Source: Desulfotignum sp.
GTDB taxonomy: Bacteria; Desulfobacterota; Desulfobacteria; Desulfobacterales; Desulfobacteraceae
Reading direction: 5' to 3'
NCBI GenBank assembly: GCA_011390695.1
Contig: JAABRW010000432.1
Span: forward strand, 1 to 9,390
DNA length: 9,390 bases
In this document: positions 1 through 6,629 of the stretch, in pieces
Position numbering within the stretch: position 1 is the stretch's first letter
How the letters are laid out: every line of letters begins with the position of its first letter
Notes under the pieces: model-generated
What the model saw: the letters and a program-made list of their open reading frames with translations, nothing else
What the model was told of the DNA's origin: nothing
The model's database searches: none
Program-made: the position numbers and the translations under genes

Positions 1-916
1 TTTTCGGGGAGGGTATCCGTTCCATGGCTTCATAGACAGCCTGGCGGATATTGGCGTCTTCGGGCTGGGTATTGATAATGGCCAGCATGGGGGAGATGGC
101 GGCAGGGTCCTTGATATGGCCCAGGGTCGTAATCAAATGCACCAGGTAATCTGTCTGTGCGGTCTCAGCAGCCCGGGCCAGCAGCGGGGTTGCTTTTTTC
201 CCCAGATGTATGAGCTGGTCAATGGCGGTGTCCCGGACAATGGTTTCTCCGGCATCCAGCAGAGACGTCAGTTTTTCAAGGGCATACAGATCCTGTATTT
301 CCGCCAGGGCCTCAACAGCCAGCTTGTTTGTTTCCGCATCCCGGCCCAGAAAACCCAGAAGCATGTCAACCCCGTCTTTGCCGCCGGTTTCGCTGATGGC
401 AAGAATGGCGGCCCGTTTGACATGGTTGTCCGGATGCTTTGCCATGGCGGCAATGGATGGCAAAGATTTTCGGCACTTGAGGTTTCCAATGGACTGAATC
501 GCTGCTGTGAGGATCCGGGGGTCTGTATCGGTTGTCAGGATTTTTTCCAGTGCCGGCCTGGTGGAAACAAGCATCAGGTCACCAGCGGCTTTGATAAACA
601 TAAGCCTGGTGGCGGTTTCTTTGTCTGCAATATACTGGATGACCAGGTTTGTATTTCCATAGCTTTTGTCCAGAATCAGTTCATATAATGATTCCCGGAC
701 CCGGGGACTGGAGATCTGAAGTTTGGTGAGAAAGTTGAGCAGGGGATAGACCACTTTTTCAGGGCCTCTGGCCAGTTCTGCCATGGCTCTTTGCTGCAGT
801 GCAGGACTGGCCTCTGCATCGGAAGCAAACTGCAGCAGGGCTTTGGCCTTTATAATATCTTCCTGGTCAAGGCAGAAAATCAGTTCATCAATAAATGTTT
901 TTTCATCGATAGCCAT
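1..916 (-). CDS. HEAT-repeat protein, last visible gene of the che operon (3' end cut off by window edge)
   Basis: An open frame begins at ATG 914-916 and stays open to the left edge, giving 305 residues with no stop, so the gene is partial. The N-terminal ~95 residues look helical and begin MAIDEKTFIDELIF. From about residue 98 there are successive ~30-residue helix pairs with the alternating hydrophobic and small-residue pattern of HEAT/PBS-lyase repeats, for example around 132-160 (PRILTAAIQSIGNLK), 164-190 (HVKRAAILAISETGG), 194-220 (NKLAVEALAEI), 225-250 and 258-285. There is no signal peptide or membrane segment, so it should be cytoplasmic. It lies 11 bases after the cheR stop with no good Shine-Dalgarno (only AAAG nearby), so translation may depend on coupling to cheR. 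HEAT repeats usually form protein-binding solenoids; no enzymatic motif is seen. A role as adaptor or scaffold in the chemosensory pathway is inferred only from position. Confidence 0.85.
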   Translation of the reverse strand, partial: MAIDEKTFIDELIFCLDQEDIIKAKALLQFASDAEASPALQQRAMAELARGPEKVVYPLLNFLTKLQISSPRVRESLYELILDKSYGNTNLVIQYIADKETATRLMFIKAAGDLMLVSTRPALEKILTTDTDPRILTAAIQSIGNLKCRKSLPSIAAMAKHPDNHVKRAAILAISETGGKDGVDMLLGFLGRDAETNKLAVEALAEIQDLYALEKLTSLLDAGETIVRDTAIDQLIHLGKKATPLLARAAETAQTDYLVHLITTLGHIKDPAAISPMLAIINTQPEDANIRQAVYEAMERIPSPK

Positions 917-927
917 ATGGGCATTCT

Positions 928-1773
928 TTACGGTTTGAACTGGTAAAAAACAGAATTCAGATATTTTTTGGAGACAAACAGGCTGGTGTCGTTTATCAAT
1001 GATTCCGTGGATCCGATGATAAGACAGCCATCCGGTTCAAGGACTTTGGCAATACTTTCATATATGCGTTTTCTGTCCCCGGGGGTAAAATAGATCATCA
1101 CATTTCTGCATAAAATGATATCAAATCTGCCTATTCCGGAAAACGGCTGCATCAGGTTCATCTTTTTGAACTGGGCCATGACCCGGAGCTGGTCTTTGAT
1201 TTTATACCCGTTTTCATGGGGTTCAAAATACCGGTGCAGCCGGGATGGCTCCAGACCTCTGGCTGCTTCAAATTTGTTGTAGACCCCGTAACTGGCCTTG
1301 GCAATGGCAGCATCGGAAATATCTGTGCCAAAAAGTCTGATGTTGTAATTTTCCGGGGTGATCCCCATTTCCACAAGGATCATGGCAATGCTGTAGATCT
1401 CCTGGCCCGTTGAATTGGCTGCACTCCACAGGCGGATGGCGGGTTTTCGTCCGGGATATTGCCGGGTCCGCTTGTCAATGAGATCAGGCAGGAGCTTGTG
1501 CTGAAGCAGTTGAAAAGGGGCTTTGTCCCTGAAAAAATAGGTTTCATTGGTGGAAATGGCATCGATGATTTCATTTTCAAGTGCTTTTTTGCCATCGTTT
1601 TTTGCCTTTTGCAGCAGTTCTGCATAGGATCTGCAGCCCAGACGTGCCAGAACAGGCGCCAGCCGGGTTTCCAGCAGATATTCCTTGCCGACATCCAGAG
1701 CAATGCCTGAAATATCGAGAATATACCTGGAAAACTGTTTAAACTCTTCAGAACTTATGGTTATTTTTGTCAT
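928..1773 (-). CDS. cheR: CheR, chemoreceptor glutamate O-methyltransferase
   Basis: This 281-residue protein is normal CheR length. CheR uses S-adenosylmethionine to methylate glutamates on chemoreceptors, opposing CheB. The N-terminal helical domain covers about residues 5-75. The STNETYFFRD motif (74-83) carries the conserved arginine. The SAM-binding stretch is LWSAANSTGQEIYSIAM (115-131), where the more usual form is SAGCSTGEEPYS, so the G-C pair is replaced by A-N. LFGTDIS (147-153) has the acidic residue expected to bind the ribose, and FDIILCRNVMIYF (217-229) is the typical late methyltransferase motif. No C-terminal TPR or pentapeptide-binding extension is present. It starts at ATG 1771-1773, 31 bases after the cheB stop. 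The Shine-Dalgarno is weak (an AGG only 2 bases from the start codon), suggesting low or coupled translation. Confidence 0.96.
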   Translation of the reverse strand: MTKITISSEEFKQFSRYILDISGIALDVGKEYLLETRLAPVLARLGCRSYAELLQKAKNDGKKALENEIIDAISTNETYFFRDKAPFQLLQHKLLPDLIDKRTRQYPGRKPAIRLWSAANSTGQEIYSIAMILVEMGITPENYNIRLFGTDISDAAIAKASYGVYNKFEAARGLEPSRLHRYFEPHENGYKIKDQLRVMAQFKKMNLMQPFSGIGRFDIILCRNVMIYFTPGDRKRIYESIAKVLEPDGCLIIGSTESLINDTSLFVSKKYLNSVFYQFKP

Positions 1774-1804
1774 GGCCTGTTGGTAAAAAATAATTGAAAG
1801 GGCA

Positions 1805-2896
1805 TCAGATGACGGTTTTTACAATTTCATCAGCTATTTTTTCCAAAGGCGCGATGACATCTGCAAGACCGGTTTCAATGGGTTGTTTCGGCATGCCGTA
1901 TACGGTGCAGGATGCCGCATCCTGGGCAATGACCACACCGCCGTTTTCTTTTATATGGGCAAGCCCTTTGGTGCCGTCAGATCCCATTCCGGTCATGATC
2001 ACCCCGGTGGCCCGGCCCACATAATACCGGGCAATGGATCTGAACAGATAGTCAACAGAGGGTTTGCAGCTGTTTTCAGGGGGATCATCGGTAATGTGAA
2101 TTTTTCTGGATGCGCCGTCTGCTCCGGCCACAACTTTCATCTGTCTGCCGCCGGGGGCGATGTAGATGGTACCGGCAGTCAGAATATCTCCATCCTGTGC
2201 CTCTTTGACTGTCAGCCGGCTTTTGTTGTTCAGGCTGTTTGCCAGAGACGCGGTAAACATGGGGGGCATGTGCTGTACAATGAGTATGGGTGCCTTAAAA
2301 TCTGCCGGGAGCATGGGAACCATTTTGGTCAGGGCATTGGGCCCGCCGGTGGATATGCCGATGCCCACAATCTCGGATTTTGCTTTTACCCGGTGTTTTC
2401 CGGGCAAAACCGTCATCGGCTTTGCATAAGGTTGTCTGGCAGGCCGGACCTCGGGGATGGTTTTTTCTCTGATTTTCCGGAGGGTGGTTTTCTGGTGTTT
2501 TGCGGCGGTAATGACAGGGACCAGGGCCTCTTTGACTTTGGCCAGATTCCGGGCCATTGTCCCTTCGTCAGGTTTTGCAATAAAATCAAATGCCCCCAGT
2601 TCCAGGGCCTTGATGGTCATTTCGCTGCCCTGGCGGGTGAGGGTGGACACCATGATTACTTTGGGGGCGTGGTCCAGGCCCTGCAGCTGCTGCAGCACTT
2701 CAATGCCCGTCATTTCCGGCATTTCAATGTCCAGGGTGACCAGGTCCGGTTTCAAGGACTTTATTTTGGACAGGGCAATTTTGCCGTTGTTGGCTGTGCC
2801 CACTACCGCAACGCCGGGGATCTCTTTGAGAATATCCCCCACAATCTTGCGGTATACAATGGTGTCATCCACCACCAGCGCTGTCAGATTGTTCAT
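1805..2896 (-). CDS. cheB: CheB, receptor-modification methylesterase/deamidase with receiver domain
   Basis: The 363-residue protein has the standard two-domain layout. The receiver domain covers about residues 3-120, with acidic pair D10/D11, phospho-acceptor D56 in VTLDIEMPEMTG, and K108 in IAKPDEG. A basic, Pro-containing linker (about 121-173) follows. The methylesterase domain (about 175-358) has a likely catalytic triad of S182 (GISTGGP), H209 (VQHMPP) and D307 (TGMGSDGTKG). Known role: CheA phosphorylates the receiver, which relieves inhibition of the esterase, and the enzyme then removes methyl groups from receptor glutamates. The start ATG (2894-2896) shares one base with the cheW stop (TAATG), a usual sign of translational coupling. 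The stop is TGA at 1805-1807. All key residues are present, so it should be active. Confidence 0.97.
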   Translation of the reverse strand: MNNLTALVVDDTIVYRKIVGDILKEIPGVAVVGTANNGKIALSKIKSLKPDLVTLDIEMPEMTGIEVLQQLQGLDHAPKVIMVSTLTRQGSEMTIKALELGAFDFIAKPDEGTMARNLAKVKEALVPVITAAKHQKTTLRKIREKTIPEVRPARQPYAKPMTVLPGKHRVKAKSEIVGIGISTGGPNALTKMVPMLPADFKAPILIVQHMPPMFTASLANSLNNKSRLTVKEAQDGDILTAGTIYIAPGGRQMKVVAGADGASRKIHITDDPPENSCKPSVDYLFRSIARYYVGRATGVIMTGMGSDGTKGLAHIKENGGVVIAQDAASCTVYGMPKQPIETGLADVIAPLEKIADEIVKTVI

Positions 2897-3348
2897 TATT
2901 CTTTGAGGACCTCATCAATATCAAGGATGCCGATCAGATCTTTTTCCGTCTTGAGAACGCCCTGGAAAAATTTGCCTTTGACACCGCCGATATTGGAGGG
3001 AGACGGTTCAATGTCATCTTGTCTGGCTGAGACAACGTCTTTGATGGCGTCCACCAGAAGCCCGATGTGTTCATCATCAGAATTGACGATGATGTTTCTG
3101 TTGTCTTTGTTTTCTGTAACCGGTTCCAATCCCAGCTTTGCACCCAGATCAATGATGGTGACGATTCTGCCCCGCAGGTTTAAAATGCCTTTGACATAAT
3201 CCGCAGCCTGGGGAACCCGGGTAATGTCAAAATGCTTGTTTATTTCCTGTATATTCAAGATATTTATGCCGCACAGGGCGCCGCCCACATAAAAGGTTGA
3301 AAATTCAAAGGATTGGGCGGCAGTGTCTTTGGTTGTTTCATCGGCCAT
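2896..3348 (-). CDS. cheW: CheW, chemosensory coupling protein
   Basis: A single CheW domain of 150 residues. It is the adaptor that links chemoreceptors to the P5 domain of CheA in cytoplasmic arrays. Diagnostic segments are FSTFYVGGALCGINILNIQEI near residues 15-36 (first beta strands, split here by the description), ITRVPQAADYVKGILNLRGRI with the NLRG motif at about 57-60, and the C-terminal FFQGVLKTEKDLIGILDIDEVL. I chose ATG 3346-3348 because AAGGAG lies 6 bases upstream. A GTG at 3361-3363 in the same frame would add five residues but would place the start just before that ribosome site. The gene sits 22 bases after the cheA stop and overlaps cheB by one base. Nothing is missing relative to the family. 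Confidence 0.96.
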   Translation of the reverse strand: MADETTKDTAAQSFEFSTFYVGGALCGINILNIQEINKHFDITRVPQAADYVKGILNLRGRIVTIIDLGAKLGLEPVTENKDNRNIIVNSDDEHIGLLVDAIKDVVSARQDDIEPSPSNIGGVKGKFFQGVLKTEKDLIGILDIDEVLKE

Positions 3349-3354
3349 TCTTGT

Positions 3355-3360
3355 CTCCTT
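3355..3360 (-). promoter_or_regulatory. Shine-Dalgarno that fixes the cheW start
   Basis: The minus-strand sequence AAGGAG is followed by a 6-base spacer (ACAAGA) and ATG at 3348. This near-perfect site supports the shorter CheW start over the in-frame GTG at 3361-3363, which has no such site at the correct distance. Confidence 0.85.
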
Positions 3361-3370
3361 CACAAGATTT

Positions 3371-6300
3371 TCATTTCCGGGAAAGATCCAGGTATTGTCT
3401 GATTACAACGATCAGTTTTTCCCTGTCCAGCTTTATTTCATACGCATCAATGCCAACCGACCTGCCTTTTTCTATGTGGGCATCGCTGGCCAGAGAGGTC
3501 AGGGCAATTACCTTTAAATGGGAAAATCGCGGGTCGTTCTTGATACGCCGGGTAAGTTCAAACCCGTCCATGTTGGGCATCTCAAGATCTGTCACCACAA
3601 GATCAATTTCATCGACCCGTTCTTTCAACAGCTCCCAGGCAATGCGGCCGTCTTCTGCTTCAATTACCTTGAACCCGTCCTCTTCAATGTATTTTTTGAC
3701 CTGGTTTCTGAAAAAAGCGGAATCTTCGGCAAACAATAGAATTTTTTCTCCGTTCTGTGCCATATCAGCAGCTGTCCGGGTTTCCCGGGTAAACCATTCC
3801 GGGTTGAGAATTTTAACCATTTCAAAAATATCCACCAGCAGGGTGGTGTGGCCGTTGATGATCATGGAGCCATTTATGGCCGGTTGTTTCAGGGTGGTTT
3901 CATCCACGTCCAGTACCACTTCCATGGTATCCACCGGCGGGGTGACCATCAGGCCCAGTTCCCGGTTCTTGACCTTGAAGACAATGACCTCCTGGCGTTC
4001 TTTTTCCGGCAGAGAATCAAAGTCAGCCACCTGGGAAAGTTCATACAGAGGAAGGGCACCACCCCGGTACTGCACCACTTTTTTGCCGCCGATCCGTTCG
4101 ATATCAGCGGTCTTGATCCTTTCAATCCGTTCCACCAGGTTGAGGGGGGCTGCAAAATACCCTGCGTCGGTATTTTTAAAGGTCAGAAGCGCTGCCCTGT
4201 CTTTTTTTGTTCTGGCTTCCTCCTCTGCGGCCCTGGCCATCTGGCCGGCCTCTGAAACCGCTGCCAGTTCAGCGGTCTGTGCCAGGTTGGAAATGTCCAG
4301 AATCAGGGCTACTTTGCCGTCGCCCATGATGGTGGCACCGGCATATGCAGCGCATTTTTTCAGGTGGCGGCCCACCGGTTTTACAACGATTTCTTCAGAA
4401 TCATGCAGCTGGTCCACAACCAGGCCGTATTTAAATGCGCCGGCAGACACAACCGCAATGTTCATGGCAGATGATGCGCGGTAACGCCTGTCTTTTCCCG
4501 AACGTTCCTCTTTTTCGGCAGCCGGTTCTGATGCGGCAGCCTCTTGTGCAGTCAGGTGTTTTCTGGACCGCCTGTCTGCAAGACTTGTGCGCCGGTCGCT
4601 TTGTTCTTCCAGGGTCACAGGATCGGTAAAGGTTTTTTCAATGCCCAGCATCTGTGCCAGGTTCAAAAGGGGGAGCAGCTCTCCTCTTAAACGGACAACA
4701 GCAGCGTCCCCTACCTTTTCAATTTTGTCTTTTACCTGGGCGGCCGGTATTCTGAGCAGTTCCTTGAGGTTTACCTGGGGAAGGGCGTACCGTTCATTGC
4801 CCACAGAGGTGATCTGGCTGGGAATAATGGCCAGGGTCAACGGCAGTTTGATCTGGATATCTGTTCCCTGTCCCGGGGTGGAATCAAGTTCGATGATGCC
4901 CCCTAAGCTCTGGATATTGGTTACCACCACATCCATGCCCACCCCCCGTCCGGATACATCGGTGACTTCACTGGCCGTTGAAAAACCCGGCAGGAAAATC
5001 AGTTCCATCTTGGCTTTTTCCGACATTTCCGCCACCTGCTGTTCCGTGATAAGGCCCTTGGCAATTGCAGCAGCCGCAATTTTTTCCGGTGCAAGGCCCC
5101 GGCCGTCATCAGAGATGATAAGGTTGACCTGCCCTGCATCGTGAAACGCCTTTAAGGTAATTGTCCCGGTGGCTTCTTTGCCCATCTGCTCTCTTTCCAT
5201 GGGGGTTTCAATACCATGGTCCACAGAGTTCCTCACCAGATGGGTCAACGGATCGTTGATGGCTTCCAAAATGGTTTTGTCCAGTTCCACCTCTTTGCCC
5301 AGGATCTGCAGATCAATGGATTTTCCCAGTTGATGGGACATGTCCCTTACCACCCGGCTGAACTTGTTCAAAATGTTGGCAATGGGCTGCATGCGTGTGC
5401 GCATGATGGCTTCCTGGAGTTCGGAGGTGATCATGTCGATGCGCTGACTGGAAAGTTCCGTGGCTTTGGTATTGGCGGAATTGATGCCCTGCAGCAACTG
5501 GTTGCGGCCCAGAACCAGTTCGCCGGCCAGGGTCATCAGGGTATCTAAAAGCCCCACATTGACCCGCAAAGATGACTGGGTTTTCTGGCCCAGCTGGATC
5601 TCGCTTTCACTGGTTCCGGCCGGTTTTGCCGCTTGCTTCCTGGCAGGTGATCCGCCCCGGGCCGGCACATCGTTTTGGTCCGGCATGGCAACCGCCTTTT
5701 TTGCCTGCATGGCTGCCGGCTGGGCAGATGTCTGATCTGCAGTGGATGCAGCCGTCATTTTGTCTGTAACAGCATGGATATACTGATTGGAGACGTCAAA
5801 CAATGTCTCAGCCATATCATATTCAATAATGGATGCAAACAATACCTGGAATGGTATCCTGAAGGAATCCAGGGGCTGGTCCAGGGTGCCCACATAATCA
5901 AAATCGATTCTGCAGTCAATGATGGTTCCGGTTTTTTCCAGGTTGTGCAGTACCTCAAGGGGGGTTTTGTCTTTGCGGTGGATATCTGTGATCAGATCAT
6001 ACTCCACCAGAAACACATTTTTGCCTTCTGACCGGCATTGTTCCATGTCATACAAAGATACCCGGGGAAAAATCCGCTTGTCCTTCAGGACAATATCCAC
6101 CATTCGGGTTGCCATGTCCTGTTTTTCTTCCGGCAAAGACGATATGGTAATATTTTCAAGGGCCTGGATGTGATGGGAAATATCAGTTTCATTGCTGATC
6201 TGAATATTATTCAAAAGATTTTCCAGTTCATCAAACCCTTTTAAAAGCACATTAATCCTGCTGGATTCCGGTATAAGTTCACGGTTACGGATGAGACCAA

Positions 6301-6520
6301 GGACGTTTTCCAGATGATGGGCAAGTTCCTTGATAGTGGCTAACCCCATAAACCCGGCACCGCCCTTGATGGAATGGGCGGCTCTGAAGACATTGTTCAC
6401 CAGATCCAGATCGATATTTTCTCCGGTCTCCTCGATGGACAACAGATCGGTTTCGATATCACCCAGGTGTTCAAGCGATTCTTCAATGTACATTTGCAGG
6501 GTTTCGTCATCTTCAAACAT
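3371..6520 (-). CDS. cheA: CheA-type hybrid histidine kinase with two CheW-like domains and a C-terminal receiver
   Basis: 1049 residues, much longer than E. coli CheA (about 650). Domains in order: HPt at about 3-105 with phospho-His H49 in AAHSIKGGAGF; a non-standard domain at about 140-250 where P2 would be; an Ala/Pro/Lys-rich linker (255-310); dimerisation helices P3 (about 313-390, ending MRTRMQPI); HATPase (about 395-562) with N box HLVRNSVDHGIE (427-438), DDGRG (471-475) and GRGVGMD (524-530); a CheW-like P5 domain (about 565-750) split by a charged insert at about 632-684; a second CheW-like domain (about 775-910) with QYRGGALPLYELS; and a receiver (926-1045) with E932/D933, phospho-acceptor D978 (VVTDLEMPNMDG), T1008 and K1030. 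Known role: ATP-dependent autophosphorylation on the HPt and phosphotransfer to receivers. The fused receiver could act as output or as a phosphate sink. It is the first gene of the operon, with its own promoter and strong ribosome site upstream. No membrane segments are seen. Confidence 0.96.
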   Translation of the reverse strand: MFEDDETLQMYIEESLEHLGDIETDLLSIEETGENIDLDLVNNVFRAAHSIKGGAGFMGLATIKELAHHLENVLGLIRNRELIPESSRINVLLKGFDELENLLNNIQISNETDISHHIQALENITISSLPEEKQDMATRMVDIVLKDKRIFPRVSLYDMEQCRSEGKNVFLVEYDLITDIHRKDKTPLEVLHNLEKTGTIIDCRIDFDYVGTLDQPLDSFRIPFQVLFASIIEYDMAETLFDVSNQYIHAVTDKMTAASTADQTSAQPAAMQAKKAVAMPDQNDVPARGGSPARKQAAKPAGTSESEIQLGQKTQSSLRVNVGLLDTLMTLAGELVLGRNQLLQGINSANTKATELSSQRIDMITSELQEAIMRTRMQPIANILNKFSRVVRDMSHQLGKSIDLQILGKEVELDKTILEAINDPLTHLVRNSVDHGIETPMEREQMGKEATGTITLKAFHDAGQVNLIISDDGRGLAPEKIAAAAIAKGLITEQQVAEMSEKAKMELIFLPGFSTASEVTDVSGRGVGMDVVVTNIQSLGGIIELDSTPGQGTDIQIKLPLTLAIIPSQITSVGNERYALPQVNLKELLRIPAAQVKDKIEKVGDAAVVRLRGELLPLLNLAQMLGIEKTFTDPVTLEEQSDRRTSLADRRSRKHLTAQEAAASEPAAEKEERSGKDRRYRASSAMNIAVVSAGAFKYGLVVDQLHDSEEIVVKPVGRHLKKCAAYAGATIMGDGKVALILDISNLAQTAELAAVSEAGQMARAAEEEARTKKDRAALLTFKNTDAGYFAAPLNLVERIERIKTADIERIGGKKVVQYRGGALPLYELSQVADFDSLPEKERQEVIVFKVKNRELGLMVTPPVDTMEVVLDVDETTLKQPAINGSMIINGHTTLLVDIFEMVKILNPEWFTRETRTAADMAQNGEKILLFAEDSAFFRNQVKKYIEEDGFKVIEAEDGRIAWELLKERVDEIDLVVTDLEMPNMDGFELTRRIKNDPRFSHLKVIALTSLASDAHIEKGRSVGIDAYEIKLDREKLIVVIRQYLDLSRK

Positions 6521-6524
6521 TACA

Positions 6525-6532
6525 CCTCTCCT
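6525..6532 (-). promoter_or_regulatory. Strong Shine-Dalgarno of cheA
   Basis: The minus-strand sequence AGGAGAGG ends 4 bases before the cheA ATG at 6518-6520. It supports that start and suggests efficient translation of the first che gene. Confidence 0.8.
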
Positions 6533-6578
6533 GAAGAATTTTTTTGGAAATGGACAAAATTCGGCTTAATATCAGAGC

Positions 6579-6607
6579 AATTTACAGAAAATAACCAGGA
6601 AAGTCAA
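6579..6607 (-). promoter_or_regulatory. Putative sigma-70-type promoter of the che operon
   Basis: On the minus strand, TTGACT (6602-6607) is separated by exactly 17 bases from TAAATT (6579-6584). These match the -35 consensus at 5 of 6 positions and the -10 consensus at 4 of 6. Transcription would start near 6572, leaving a leader of about 50 bases before the cheA ATG. The site lies in the 109-base gap between the U32 gene and cheA, the largest gap in the window and AT-rich compared with its flanks. I see no hairpin terminator for the upstream gene in this gap. The match was made by eye only. Confidence 0.5.
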
Positions 6608-6629
6608 ATTAAGAATCGATTGCAGGACA

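Noticed and set aside
116..688. Plus-strand open frame of 190 codons near the left edge
   Set aside because: It lies opposite the continuous HEAT-repeat frame, has no Shine-Dalgarno I can see, and its translation shows no domain.
1883..3199. Long plus-strand open frame (438 codons) antisense to cheB and part of cheW
   Set aside because: The opposite strand carries unmistakable CheB and CheW with all catalytic residues. The antisense translation is rich in Cys, His, Gly and Phe without any recognisable domain, typical of a shadow frame.
3297..4484. Plus-strand open frame of 395 codons antisense to the 3' part of cheA
   Set aside because: Its product is Ser/Arg/Thr-rich and low in complexity, and the minus strand encodes the CheW-like and receiver domains of CheA.
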